This document shows, one piece after another, positions 12,143-22,811 of a DNA stretch of 64,000 bases. A model generated the notes under the pieces. It made no database searches. It worked only from the letters and a program-made list of their open reading frames with translations, and was not told where the DNA came from. Source of the DNA: Periplaneta americana (lineage: Eukaryota; Arthropoda; Insecta; Blattodea; Blattidae); NCBI RefSeq assembly GCF_040183065.1, contig NC_091120.1, positions 191,907,627 to 191,971,626 of the forward strand, read 5' to 3'. The stretch's first letter is position 1. Every line of letters begins with the position of its first letter. Both the position numbers and the translations under genes were made by a program.

Positions 12143-13258
12143 ATGTCGACAAAGAGGAAACAAGGATTGACAATCTATAGCGAAGAAAGGAATATTATTA
12201 GAAGTGCAAAATAATTCTGTGATGAAGAAAAAGAACAACAGTGCCTTTGCATTCCTCTTACGAAACCTACAGCAAAGGTAGGAAAGTACCCTAATTTATC
12301 CACAAGAACAATACAGCGTATAAGGAATGAAATGAAAGACTGCACAGAAGAACGTGCGTTGTCGACACCTGAGGGAGAAAAAAACGTAAACGTCCAGACT
12401 ACCGAAACGCAAATGTAGATGACTTCGACGGGAGATTGACAAAAAATATATAATTGAGAATTTTTATTTGAAAAAGAAAGAGGGCCATCGGCGTAGCTGA
12501 GGAGGTAGCGCGTTTGCCTGCTGATCTGCAGTTGTGCTCGAGAGTGAGTTCGATTCCCGTTTGCGATGACTACATGGTTTTGTTTTTTTCCGAGGTTTTC
12601 CCAAGCGGTAGGCGAATGTCAGGTAATCTATGGCGAATCCTTGGTTTCATTTCGCCAAATACCATCTCGCCATCATCAATTCAATCGACACTGAAGAAGC
12701 TAGTAGTTATTACAGTGTCGTTAAATAACAAGTAAAAAAATAGTACCAAGCTGCAACAAACGTCTACCCTTTTACAAGAGAAAATTGATTTGAAATGAAA
12801 GACAACATTAAGACGAATACTGAAGAAAAAGGATTTCAGGTGGAAGAAGTGTGCAGCAAAAAACAAATTGAGGAAAACACTGTAAATTAGAATACGTGAA
12901 GATATCTACAGCAAATAAGAAAGCTTAGGAAAGTGGAAAAACCGATTTTGTATCTGGACGAAATGCGGATAGATAGGCCTACCAATTTAACGTTTCCCAA
13001 GTGCTGGCAGGATAAAAATGTTACGGGAGTTTTGACTACCGTAAATGTGCAGAACCCTCATTGTTATCCATCAGGATGGGGGCGGTGGGGCTAATGGCTT
13101 TGTTGAGAGATTCGAGTTAATATACACGGCTGGAACATAAACAGACGATTATCATGGACAGATCATACTCCAGAAATTTTGAAAACTGTGATAATGATAG
13201 CCATAGCGACAGCACCGAAGATGCGGAATCTTTTATGTCTGACTCCGTTCCCTTGTAG
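12143..13258 (+). pseudogene. DDE transposase pseudogene (Tc1/mariner-like)
   Basis: From the ATG at 12143 the frame reads MSTKRKQGLTIYSEERNII, then fragments in changing frames: STRTIQRIRNE, a Pro/Asn-rich linker ending DDFDGRLTKNI, TTLRRILKKKDFRWKKC, and a degraded catalytic block corresponding to a YLDE motif followed by LTFPKCWQDKNVTGVLTTV. It ends in an acidic tail DNDSHSDSTEDAESFMSDSV with a TAG at 13256. The order (N-terminal helix-turn-helix region, DDE core, acidic C-terminus) fits DDE_3-type transposases. Several stops, frameshifts and the SINE at 12483 make it non-functional. Confidence 0.7.
12483..12733 (+). repeat. SINE-2 (tRNA-derived), inserted in the transposase pseudogene
   Basis: The head has an A-box-like TAGCTGAGGAGG and a B-box-like GAGTTCGATTCCCG, typical of an internal RNA polymerase III promoter. 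The body contains TTTTCCGAGGTTTTCCC and the 3' end is CGTTAAATAACAAG. Related copies lie at 54360-54575, 62287-62521 and, degraded, 57168-57330. Confidence 0.85.
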
Positions 13259-13391
13259 CCAAGTAAGTGGAGGAAGTTTTCAGGTCAGAGTGTAGCGTGA
13301 AGTTCCCCCGTCCCGCCTATCTACTCCCCGCGCCAACTCGTAGCGCGAAGACAGTACTACCATTATAGGCTCGTTGCATAATGTACTATTA

Positions 13392-14040
13392 TGGTGCAAA
13401 TTTATACAGTGTAGGGAATTTTACATCTACAGTAAAGAAAATTTCTGGTATTTTCAGCAATGAAATATAGAATAACAGAATAATTTTGGAGAAATTAGCA
13501 AAGATGAAATATCTCTAAAAATAATTATTTCGAGCGTACACATTTTAGCTCAGGTCTGGACACTAATATCTCAATCGAATCACTGCAGATTTCCCCTGAA
13601 CTGCACACCTTCTCCGGCTGAGACGAGTAGGCCTAAACAGGAAGATAAGCCTTGCTCAGTGACGGATTGTATAAGACAGGCTTCGTAGGTTTTACGAACT
13701 TTCGACTCTCGCTGGTCGCCTGAAATCCACCACTGATGCCCAGTGCCTACTGTGCGTTTGTTTATAAAGCAGTATAAGGGAAAGGGACATGGGCGGGGGG
13801 TTTCTGAGTTCCGTTTCACTTCCCCTTTGTGCCCAGGGCTGTTATAATTATAGATTTTGCGAGTGTTATTGATTCAGGAGAAATGTACTGATATATGATT
13901 CGACGAAAACACTTAGGACTCACGTTAGAATGATATAATATTTAATAATATTTAAAAATAATCCGCACTCTGATGAGGGTGATTACAAGGATCCAGAACA
14001 ATGTTTTAATGGTATTAAGTAGGTAATAGTTTAACTGTTA
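13392..14040. other. Unassigned DNA with one minus-strand ORF
   Basis: The only notable reading frame is 13819-13580 on the minus strand (79 aa, starting MKRNSETPRPCP). I cannot assign a domain and see no gene context. It may be part of an unrecognised repeat. Confidence 0.3.
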
Positions 14041-14510
14041 TTTTTGTAAGTGATGATGTTAATAAATAATAATAATAACAATAATAATAATAATGATAAT
14101 AATAATAGACCTAGTAACAATAATAATAATATCAACAATGATATCCACACCTGTGGAGTAACGGTTAGCGCAACTGGCCGCGAAACCAGGTGACCCGGGT
14201 TCGATTTCCGGTCGGGGCAAGTTACCTGCTTGAGGTTTTTTCCGGGTTTTCCCTCAACCCAATATGAGAAAATAGTGGGTAACTTTCGGTGTTAGACCCC
14301 GGACTCATTTCACTGGCATTATCACCATTTCATTCAGACGCTAAATAACCTAAGCCGTTAACAATAATAATAGTAACAACAGTGATAATAATGATAATAA
14401 TACTAAGAATAATTTAATAGTAATAATAACAACAATGATAATAATAATAACAAATAATAATAATAATAATAATAATAATAGTAGTAACAATAATAATAAC
14501 AATAATAATA

Positions 14511-14552
<42 letters not shown>
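14041..14552. repeat. (AAT)n-rich microsatellite tracts around a SINE
   Basis: Degenerate AAT/AAC repeats at about 14060-14140 and 14360-14552 flank the SINE at 14144. Poly-Asn, poly-Leu and poly-Tyr open frames here are repeat translations. Confidence 0.9.
14144..14362 (+). repeat. SINE-1 (tRNA-derived)
   Basis: The head starts TCCACACCTGTGGAGTAACG, with a B-box-like GGGTTCGATTTCCGG. The body has GGTTTTTTCCGGGTTTTCCC and the GGTAACTTTCGGTG block, and ends ACGCTAAATAACCTAAGC. Other copies are at 5590-5738, 20751-21010, 35985-36238 and 63145-63404. Confidence 0.9.
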
Positions 14553-14553
<1 letters not shown>

Positions 14554-15524
14554 ACTAAAAGCTCGAATATCTCTGATCGTTCTTCTGGCAATAATTAAGC
14601 CTGTTTTTTTTTTATTCATTACCCATGTCCATATCGGAGACTATAAAGTATCGAATGTATTGAAACATTACAGACCATATCTTCTTGATTTTTTTTAAAT
14701 TATATTTTGAAGTTAGAGGCACATCTAAAATATTGGATAATAATCGCTCTCTGTTTTGCCAACGTGGTGGATGCCACAGAAGAGCGTTTCTTTTGGTGTG
14801 GTTACAAATTATTCGAAGAAGATCTTCAAAGTAATTATTATTACAACTTAAATTAGAACTTGCCTCTATTAATTCTGGTGTTATAAATGCTTTTGCAGAC
14901 TTTTCATCAAGAGAAGGGAGAGCTTGACTCTTTGCTTCAAAGTTAATTTAGATTCCACTGCAGTATAAAAAAACCTTGAGGCCACAGCTTTCTGAAACTC
15001 TAAAATGCTTGCTTTTTATTTTATATATATTTTTTTTCAGTCGGAGTTTGGCAAAAGATTCGCGCTAGTCCTCTTGTCAGTATTTCCGCATGATTCGTTC
15101 TTCTCATGTTTTTTTTTTTTTTTCTTTATATTTTCTTGTTGGATTCTTGCTTGTGTTTACATTTTGTTTGTACTGTATTGCTTTTAAACTTTCTTTCATG
15201 TGGCCTCTTTCATTCTGGATATTTCTCATCCGTATCTATAGCAACCACATGGCCTTTCAAATACTTTTGCCCTCTGTTAGTTACTGTTCTTTCTCTTTTT
15301 AAATCTTTGGTTCCTTTCCGTACGTCATCATTGCTTTTTCTTCTGAGTGGGTTCCTGTTACTTTTAACATCTGATCTGTTTCGTATTTATGAATGCAAAA
15401 TACCTCTTTAGAAGGTCAAGTGTGCGTGTAGCTTAGGGCAAAAATGTGAAACTGCATGCTCGTTCGGATCTGTATTTCCAAGACAGACCATTATAGCATT
15501 ACATGAATTAACATGCTACTATAA
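14553..15524. other. Unassigned DNA with T-rich tracts
   Basis: Contains poly-T runs (about 15110-15124) and hydrophobic open frames that follow from T-richness. No recognisable gene or element. Confidence 0.5.
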
Positions 15525-16186
15525 CAATAGTACATTATGCAACGAGCCTATAATGGTAGTAATTAAGACGCGAGTATGTTTATGAAACGAGCGCAAGCCA
15601 ATTTCATATTTTTCATACGAGCGTCTTAATTACCATTATAGGCAAGTTTCGTACGACATTTTATGCTCGACCATATTCCTAACTTGAAATTATTCGTAAG
15701 TATTCATGTTATTCTTATCTGACTGGGGAGCGGAACTGACCCTGTGCAATATCTCGTAAATTGTGAGATGTGCGCAGACGCGAAAGTATTGATTTTTTCC
15801 GAGAAACAAATGTCATTGACCTTGATATAATCTAGAGAGTAAAATAAACATTAATCTTGATATAACCTTGAAATTGATTTAGACATTGAATTTATTTGAC
15901 AAATTGAATTTATGTGAATATCATTTACAATTAACGCTAATTATTATAGTAACAGAACATAACCTTCTGCGACAGTATTGGATTTCCAGCCTCCGTGACG
16001 TTTCGCTAGTTGTCTTTCGATTGCGTATTCGAGAATAATCGATACTTGCGCTTTCATATTGCTACAATGTTGTTTTCTGATTGGTGGAACACCTGAACTT
16101 TAATGAATAGGTGTACTTTAATGAGGTTCATTAAAGGGCTGCTACCAGGTGTATAATTACTATATTTCGGCATGGTCGAGCATAAA
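15525..16186 (+). mobile_element. Interspersed repeat family B, copy 2
   Basis: Most complete uninterrupted copy. It starts AATAGTACATTATGCAACGA, continues with the hairpin at 15547-15642, then TTTATGCTCGACCAT near 15660, and ends with the complementary ATGGTCGAGCATAAA at about 16172-16186. The last two form a 15-bp inverted repeat enclosing about 525 bp. No ORF of interest. Probably a MITE; the target duplication is not clear. Confidence 0.8.
15547..15642. repeat. Terminal hairpin of family B, copy 2
   Basis: CCTATAATGGTAGTAATTAA at 15547 pairs with TTAATTACCATTATAGG ending 15642, continuing GACGC/GCGTC and CGAGTATG/CATACGAG. The same foldback is in copy 3, and in copy 1 split by the TA-element. 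Copy 4 keeps only the left part. Confidence 0.8.
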
Positions 16187-16436
16187 AATCTTTTAGCAAT
16201 TGATTTCATTCATGAGGACGCAGTAGTCAAATGGCAAACACCTTCTAATTGAGATGGATGTAACTAGGGAGCGAAACTTGTTGCCCGATTGGAGAGAGGC
16301 AAGGGGTTTCAGATTAATTGTGCTTTAAAGTCCCTCTACTGTGTACAATAGAAGGCGGCGTGGGTCGTGTCTTGTTGAGCTACTGTGTCTTAGTTGTTCG
16401 TTATTTACTTGCTTTGTGTTGTAGTCGACGAGTAAC

Positions 16437-16476
16437 TTTTTTAATTTATTATTTTACAACGCTTTATCAACTGCGA
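16437..16476 (-). repeat. Short SINE-1 tail fragment
   Basis: TTATTTTACAACGCTTTATC resembles the reverse of the SINE-1 3' end (GTTGATAAAGCGTCGTAAAATAAC). Only about 35 bp are left. Confidence 0.45.
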
Positions 16477-16655
16477 CGAGTAACTTACATCATGGGCTAG
16501 AGACCACAGAATCCCGTATTAATTTCGAAAAAAAAAAAATGTATAGGTAAATATTATATTTCGAGTTTCATCGCTAATTTGTTGTAAGATATTCAGAATC
16601 ATTTCGTATAAATTGGAAGGAAATCTTTACGTGAAAAAATAATCCCATATTACGC

Positions 16656-17757
16656 ATTACTTACATACGTACTTACTTACTTACTGGCTTTTAAGGAACC
16701 CGGAGGTTCATTGCTGCCCTCACATAAGCCCGCCATCGGTCCCTATCCTGTGCAAGATTAATCCAGTCTCTATCATCATATCCCACCTCCCTCAAATCCA
16801 TTTTAATATTATCCTCCCATCTACGTCTCGGCCTCCCAAAAGGTTTTTTCCCTCGGGTCTCCCAACTAACACTCTATATGTATTTCTGGATTCGCCCATA
16901 CGTGCTACATGCCCTGCCCATCTCAAACGTCTGGATTTAATGTTCCTAATTATGTCACGTGAAGAAAAGAATGCGTGAAGTTCTGCGTTGTGTAACTGTC
17001 TCCATTCTCCTGTAACTTCATCCCTCTTAGCTCCAAATATTTTCCTAAGAACCTTATTCTCAAACACACTTAATCTCTGTTCCTCTCTCAAAGTGAGAGT
17101 CCAAGTTTCACAACCCGTAATATAACTTTTATAAATTCTAACTTTTAGATTTTTTGACAGCAGACTATATGACTTAAGCTTCTGAACCGAATAATAACAG
17201 GCATTTCCCATATTTTTTCTACGTTTAATTTCCTCCCGAGTGTCATTTATATTTGTTACTGTTGCTCCAAGATATTTGAATTTTTCCGTCTCTTCGAAGG
17301 ATAAATCTCCAATTTTTATGTTTCCATTTCGTACAATATTCTGGTCATGAGAAATAATCGTATACTTTGATTTTTTTTTTTTGGGTTGTACTTCCAAACC
17401 TATCGTTTTTCTTGCTTCAAGTAAAATTCCCGTATTTTCCCTAATCGTTTGTGGATTTTCTCCTAACATATTCACGTCATCCGCATAGACAAGAAGCTGA
17501 TGTAACCCGTTCAATTCCAAACCCTGTCTGTTATCCTGGACTTTCCTAATGGCATATTGTAGAGCAAAGTTAAAAAGTAAAGGTGATAGTGCATCTCCTT
17601 GCTTTATCCCGCAGGGAATTGGAAAAGCATCAGATAGAAATTAGTCTATACGGACTCTGCTGTAAGTTTGAGTGAGACATTTTAATTAATCGAACTAGTT
17701 TCTTGGGAATACCAAATTCAATAAGAATATTATATAAAACTTCTCTCTTAACCGGTT
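16656..17757 (-). pseudogene. RTE-like LINE, 5'-truncated copy
   Basis: Minus-strand non-LTR reverse transcriptase remnant. The longest frame (17520-16792, 242 aa) contains the catalytic [11 protein letters not shown] segment, [32 protein letters not shown] and [14 protein letters not shown]. Sequence upstream of 17520 continues the RT domain with frameshifts ([12 protein letters not shown] near 17720). The [16 protein letters not shown] region is frameshifted relative to sister copies. The 3' end keeps the (TTAC)n tail at about 16665-16684 on the plus strand. RTE assignment rests on the motifs and the microsatellite tail. Confidence 0.85.
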
Positions 17758-17809
17758 TAATAAACTAGTGTGAGAAATGAAGTTTTGCCAATTTAAGTGC
17801 TGACACAAT

Positions 17810-18518
17810 AGTAATATGCGTTACAAGAGCGGTATGTTGAAGTTTTCATGTTCGAGGAAAAGTTTGAAAAAGCGAAACGTAGTTGAGCTTTTTTAATTTC
17901 CGAGAATTGAAAGAAAACATACCGCTCGTGTATCGTACATTATTTTATGTGAAGATCGTTTATTACATACCTGAAAAAGGAATTTCTAATTAATTGCAAT
18001 GAAATCTCCATCTTGGTTTCTGTTCAATGACGGCAAATTTCCAAAACAAAAATATCTATCTTCAACATTGTTGCTTTAAAATGTTTTCTGTGTTTTATTC
18101 AATTCCAGCAGGCCGTGATGTACGTCTGTCTTTCCCCCCCCCCCCAGTCTATGATGAGTCTGGAATCTTGTTGATTTTTTCACGGCTTCCTTAATGTTAC
18201 TTGCATCACGAAAGCAGTAACTTTAGTGGAGTTGTAGAGTTTACTTAATTTTTGCAAATATTTAAAAACAATAATTAACAGTACAATTTAGGTGAAATTG
18301 TAGTGGTTAGTTTCCAATTTATAATTATTACTATATTGAACGTCTCTAAAAATAATATGTTAAAAGCCTAAAGCAGTAAAATCAATATGTCAATTAAGCG
18401 GTAAGAAGAGGGAAATTGTTATGTGTGTTAGGTTGGAAATACTGACTGTGGAATTTTAGACTTTCCGCGGATTGGTTTTGTGTGGAAACCAAGCAAATAC
18501 GCACGATCTCGCACAAAA
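17810..18518 (-). repeat. Interspersed repeat family A, copy 2 (inverted relative to copy 1)
   Basis: Reverse complement of 50-861. The hairpin end is at 17827-17927 and the other end is GCACGATCTCGCACAAAATA near 18501-18520. A poly-C tract (18137-18147) corresponds to the poly-G tract in copy 1. Confidence 0.8.
17827..17927. repeat. Terminal hairpin of family A, copy 2
   Basis: GAGCGGTATGTTGAAGTTTT at the left pairs with AAAGAAAACATACCGCTC at the right, with a loop containing GCGAAACGTAGTTGAGC. It conserves the structure in copy 1 with several substitutions. Confidence 0.75.
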
Positions 18519-19299
18519 TAAAAAACATGATTTTTGACCTCTAATCAGTATCCTGCCTCCTTAAATAAAGAGATATCTTGAGCAATTTTTCCCTTGAAAT
18601 CCTTCAACTCTGCTTCACACGGAACTTTACCTGAAAGCTAGATTTGTAAGAAATATCTTACCACTGCACTGTAGTGATGGATGCAGCCTATCACAAATTG
18701 ACTGCATCTCAACTCCAGGTAACTGCTTTAAGAGCCCGGATATTGAAGTGTAGAGCCAAGCCATTGTGATATATGGATGAAGGTTGGTAAATCCTTTCTA
18801 TAAGGCTGTACAGTTCAGCGCCACGCAGCAAAGTGTAGGATCAATTTATACGCGCAAGAGGGGGCTAAGTACGTATAATATACGAATGGGGACGTGTTGT
18901 GTGCACCACCACATTCATCTCTGTCCAAACTGTCGAGAGGGCTGGCGGGCGGGCTCCGGGCCGTATTTTATTTCCCAATTTCTGAAGCTTTCTGTCCGAT
19001 TCAGTCCCGCGAAATTCTCTTCATGTCGCTACAGACAGAGCAAGGCGATACTAATAAAAAGTCACGTTGAAAAAGAAACGTTTACTGATCACTGAAAGTA
19101 ACTTATTATTTATGTATTTTATACAGGGTGTCCAGAAAATGTTGTGAAAGAAGCAGAAGACGTGATAGAGGGGAACATGACATTTAAAATGAAGTTGTGC
19201 ACAACCGGTTACGAAAAATAGAAAGTATATACTGTATTGCTATGGAACGCCTGGCGCTGTAGTCAGTATGCGAAGCTCGTACGTCTCAGGTTGGTTTAA
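18519..19299. other. Unassigned DNA; partial TA-element end near 19128
   Basis: No gene found. TACAGGGTGTCCAGAAAATG near 19126 resembles the CAGGG-type ends of the TA-inserted elements at 28530 and 51907, but no matching right end was found. Confidence 0.4.
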
Positions 19300-19556
19300 C
19301 CCTAGATCATATATGTAACAGATATGTCGGGCTTATAGGCTTCGAGGTTAACAACTTTTGTCAGTTTTACTACGCTGCCATCTAGTTGTTACATAAGGAG
19401 TCACGTCATAATTCCCATTTGAATAGCATTAGCGACTGTGCTGCCATCTCGTGTTCGTTTACGGCGGACGGGTGGCGATCCTGGCGGTTGTTCTCTTCAA
19501 AGTGCTGCCGATTTTAACGTAGCGAGGAGTTACCTGTTACATATATGATCTAGGGT
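19300..19556. mobile_element. piggyBac-like MITE, about 256 bp
   Basis: The ends are perfect inverted repeats: CCCTAGATCATATATGTAAC at 19300 and its complement ending at 19555. TTAA lies directly outside both ends (19296-19299 and 19557-19560; the matching flank may be TTTAA). TTAA targets and CCCT termini are hallmarks of the piggyBac superfamily. No coding capacity, so it would depend on a transposase elsewhere. Confidence 0.85.
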
Positions 19557-19704
19557 TTAACGAATATTCGAGTTGTTTCTCATTCTTTGGTTGTGGATAA
19601 CAAAGGCAGACCACATTGAGCCATGGAGGAGTTACAAGAGCCCTTGCAAGGACGCGATTATCATCGTGTAAGGCTACTGTTTAATTGATAATGCTTCTTC
19701 TCTC

Positions 19705-20110
19705 ACTACAGTCAATCAATCAATCAATCATCCATCCATCGACTCATTGATTCAATTATCCATGGATTCAATGATTGATTCATTGACTGATTCAGTGATT
19801 CGTCGACCTGGTTGGCAAGTTGCTACAGCGCTGGCCGTCTATGCCCAAGGTTGCGGGTTCGATCCCGGGCCAAGTTGATGGCATTTAAGTGTGCTTAAAT
19901 GCGACAGGCTCATGTCAGTAGATTTACTGGCATGTAAAAGAACTCCTGCGGGACAAAATTCCGGCACATCCGGCGACGCTGATATAACCTCTGCAGTTGC
20001 GAGCGTCGTTAAATAAAACATAACATTTCAGTGATTCACTGATAGATTCATTCATTCATAATTGATTGATTGATTGATTCATTCATTCATTCATTCCAGT
20101 CATTCATTTA
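19705..20110. repeat. Degenerate (ATTG/ATTC)n tract holding a SINE
   Basis: Tetranucleotide runs such as CAATCAATCAATCAATC at the left and GATTGATTGATTGATTC and CATTCATTCATTC at the right flank the SINE at 19802. The SINE appears to have landed in a simple repeat. Confidence 0.85.
19802..20026 (+). repeat. SINE-3 (tRNA-derived) with 11-bp target duplication
   Basis: The head contains TGGTTGGCAAGTTGCTAC (A-box-like) and GGTTGCGGGTTCGATCCC (B-box-like). The tail is GCGTCGTTAAATAAAACATA. TTCAGTGATTC occurs directly before (19791-19801) and after (20027-20037), a perfect 11-bp duplication that fixes both boundaries. Confidence 0.85.
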
Positions 20111-20400
20111 TTACAGTTGATGTCATCAATAGCAAAAATGTTCTTAAAAATGTTTTTTTAATGAAATTATAATGCATCTGCTTAGAATAATTAAAAGGCA
20201 TTAACAACTATTACAGTTTTAGAGGTATGCATTTTGAGTTTAAAGTAAACGTTACAATACGATGTATGTACTTATTTTCTCTTCTATTTAGTAAGTAATT
20301 GTAATTTATTCTATTCTTGTATTTGTTTACACGCCATATTTCATATTATGCGTTACACTTATTTTTTGTTGTTACCGGTGTCCATTTCTTCATCTATATA

Positions 20401-20651
20401 AGAGGGGCTCAAAACCAGAGTGGACCAAGTCCACCAGTGATCAGTTTGTAGATTAATACATTCTCGGATGAAGAAAACTTAGATTTATTCATTGCCATAA
20501 CAAACAAAGTCCATAACTCACTTGTTACTCCACAGAGGGCAACATTTCCTATGGAAGGTGAAGGTTGCTAAGCGTGAGCCAGGAACTTTAAGACTCAATA
20601 TCTCAGAACTATTCCAGATGGACTTGGTCCACTCTGGTTGTGAACCCCTCA
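20401..20651. mobile_element. MITE with about 30-bp inverted repeats at TA
   Basis: GAGGGGCTCAAAACCAGAGT at 20402 matches, with two differences, the reverse complement of the right end (ending GAACCCCTC at 20650), and both continue GGACCAAGTCCA. TA lies at each edge. The CCAGAGTGGACCAAGTCCA core resembles the arm of the MITE at 42680-42932. Confidence 0.8.
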
Positions 20652-20750
20652 TATGTTATGAAGGTAAGAGTTATAAAGTATGCAAGCAGTTGTAGACCTA
20701 TATTAAGCAAATACACACGGTAAATTTCCTTGAATTGTTACTCCGTTTAT

Positions 20751-21010
20751 TTTTTTTATTTTATTGGGTTATTTTACGACGCTGTATCAACATCTAGGTT
20801 ATTTAGCGTCTGAATGAAATGAAGGTGATAATGCCAGTGAAATGAGTCCGGGGTCCAGCACCGAAAGTTACCCAGCATTTGCTCGTATTGGGTTGAGGGA
20901 AAACCCCGGTAAAAACCTCAACCAGGTAACTTGCCCCCACCGGGATTCGAACCCGGGCCACCTGGTTTCGCGGCCAGACGCGCTGACCGTTACTCCACAG
21001 GTGTGGACTG
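20751..21010 (-). repeat. SINE-1 with 10-bp target duplication
   Basis: Reverse-strand full copy; head at the right (CTCCACAGGTGTGGACTG), tail at the left. CTCCGTTTAT flanks it at 20741-20750 and 21011-21020. Confidence 0.9.
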
Positions 21011-21715
21011 CTCCGTTTATGTACTCTGAAAATGTCAAGAGTTCTGTCTAATCTGCAAAACATCAGGGCCATCCAGTTGAAATTCGAACATTCGGTCGGA
21101 TGCTCTACCTTGACGGATTGTCAGTAACCGGTCGAATGAAAACCGGTTGTAAGCTCTATTCTGCACGTCTCTAATAGGAACATACCCTCTACTTCGGATT
21201 TCGAGATTTCTAAATCATTAGCAAGAACAAATGATGTAATTATCGAATATAAACAGAAACGTCTGCTATTTACTGCATTTATGTTGGAATCGTACTTGTA
21301 TTTCGACACGTTCTCTCTACAGTAAATGTTATATAATTATTGCAATAGTAAAACGTTAGGCCAATCGAAGTATCATCGTCAAGAAAATGCCCCACACAAA
21401 CATGAACATCGAATTCGCGCCGGAGACTAGCAATGAACACATTTTCCCAGATCGAATCGGAAGTCGAACTTGTTTGGCGATTCGAACGCTATATAGTCGT
21501 CTGATTTCATGTGTGGTTTAAAAAGCGAATGCTGCGAATTGGAAAGCTATTCGGCGAAGACAACGAGAAAGCGACAGATACAAGTAGGTGATAAATAGGC
21601 TATACTAGTTCAATTATATAGACCTAATATAATTTGGTAAAATAGACAATTCCTGTAGTGAAATATCATACGTACTTCGGTACATCACAATAACACAACA
21701 ATAGATATGAGAGGG

Positions 21716-22798
21716 TTATATGATATTCTTATTGAATTTGGTATTCCCAAGAAACTAGTTCGATTAATTAAAATGTGTCTTAGTGAAACGTACAGTAGAG
21801 TCCGTATAGGCCAGTTTCTATCTGATGCTTTTCCAATTCACTGCGGGCTGAAGCAGAGAGATGCATTGTCACCTCTACTTTTTAACTTTGCTCTAGAATA
21901 TGCCATTAGGAAAGTTCAGGATAACACAGAGTTTGGAATTGAACGGGTTACATCAGCTGCTTGTCTATGCGGATGACGTGAATATGTTAGGAGAAAATGC
22001 ACAAACGATTAGGGAAAACACGGAAATTCTATTTGAAGCAAGTAAAGCGATAGGGTTGGAAGTAAACCCCGAAAAGACTAAGTATATGATTATGTCGCGT
22101 GACCAGAATATTGTACGAAATGGAACTATAAAAATTGGAGATTTATCCTTCGAAGAGGTGGAACAATTCAAATATCTTGGAGCAACAGTAACAAATATAA
22201 ATGACACTCAGGAGGAAATTAAACGGAGAATAAATATGGGAGATGCCTGTTATTGTTCGGTTGAGAAGCTTTTGTCATCTAGTCTGCTGTCAAAAAATCT
22301 GAAAGTTAGAATTTATAAAACAGTTATATTACCGATTGTTCTACATAGTTGTGAAGCTTGGACTCTCACTTTGAGAGAGGAACAGAGATTAAAGGTGTTT
22401 GAGAATAAGGTTCTTAGGAAAATATTTGAAGCTAAGATGGATGAAGTTACAGGAGAATGGAGAAAGTTACACAACGCAGAGCTGCACGCATTGTATTCTT
22501 CAGCTGACATAATTAGGAACATTAAATCCAGACGCTTGAGATGGCAGGGCATGTAGCACGTATGGGCGAATCCAGAAATAAATATAGTGTTAGTTGGGAG
22601 GCCGGCGGGAAAAAGACCTTTGGGGAGGCCGAGATGTAGATGGGAAGATAATATTAAAATGGATTTGAGAGAGGTGGGATATGATGGTCGAGACTGGATT
22701 AATCTTGCTCGGGATAGGGACCAATGGCGGGCTTATGTGAGGGCGGCAAAGAACCTCCGGGTTCCTTAAATGCCAATAAGTAAGTAAGTAAGTAAGCA
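21716..22798 (+). pseudogene. RTE-like LINE, 5'-truncated, with 13-bp target duplication
   Basis: It begins inside the RT domain ([20 protein letters not shown]) and continues with [20 protein letters not shown] frameshift near 21930 moves it to the frame with [25 protein letters not shown] and [11 protein letters not shown] second frameshift near 22550 leads to the ending WINLARDRDQWRAYV and NLRVP, stop at 22767. The tail is (TAAG)n to 22798. AGATATGAGAGGG (21703-21715) and AGATATGATAGGG (22799-22811) differ at one base and define the insertion. This is a target-primed reverse-transcription product, now dead. Confidence 0.9.
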
Positions 22799-22811
22799 AG
22801 ATATGATAGGG

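Larger units (their letters stand above)
11800..13354 (+). mobile_element. Tc1/mariner-superfamily element nested in family B
   Basis: The insert is flanked by TA on both sides (11798-11799 and 13355-13356). Removing it and one TA restores the unbroken family B sequence TTAATTACTACCATTATAGG. The ends read CTGTTGTC on the left and GAAGACAG on the right, short inverted repeats matching the CTGTC end of the related element at 30132-31554. It carries a transposase pseudogene (12143-13258) and a SINE (12483-12733). Confidence 0.85.
11184..13391 (-). mobile_element. Interspersed repeat family B, copy 1, with nested insertion
   Basis: Reverse-strand copy of the repeat seen at 15525-16186, 32853-33450 and 54786-55245. 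It starts near TTGACCATGCCGAAATGTAG and ends with CCATTATAGGCTCGTTGCAT at 13361-13380. Between the two arms of its terminal hairpin lies a 1555-bp insertion (11800-13354). Conserved internal blocks include CCTCCGTGAC and AGAACATAACCTTCTGCGAC in reverse. Confidence 0.85.

Noticed and set aside
12483..12733. A functional tRNA gene at the A and B boxes
   Set aside because: The sequence continues into a SINE body shared by other copies and the cloverleaf is not complete.
13580..13819. 79-codon minus-strand ORF (MKRNSETPRPCP...) as a small gene
   Set aside because: No domain, splice or promoter evidence; a repeat origin is at least as likely.
21965..22552. Antisense ORFs over the RTE-like copies (also 32277-32795, 39397-39606, 59243-60273)
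   Set aside because: They recur antisense to every copy of the LINE and are explained by its coding strand.
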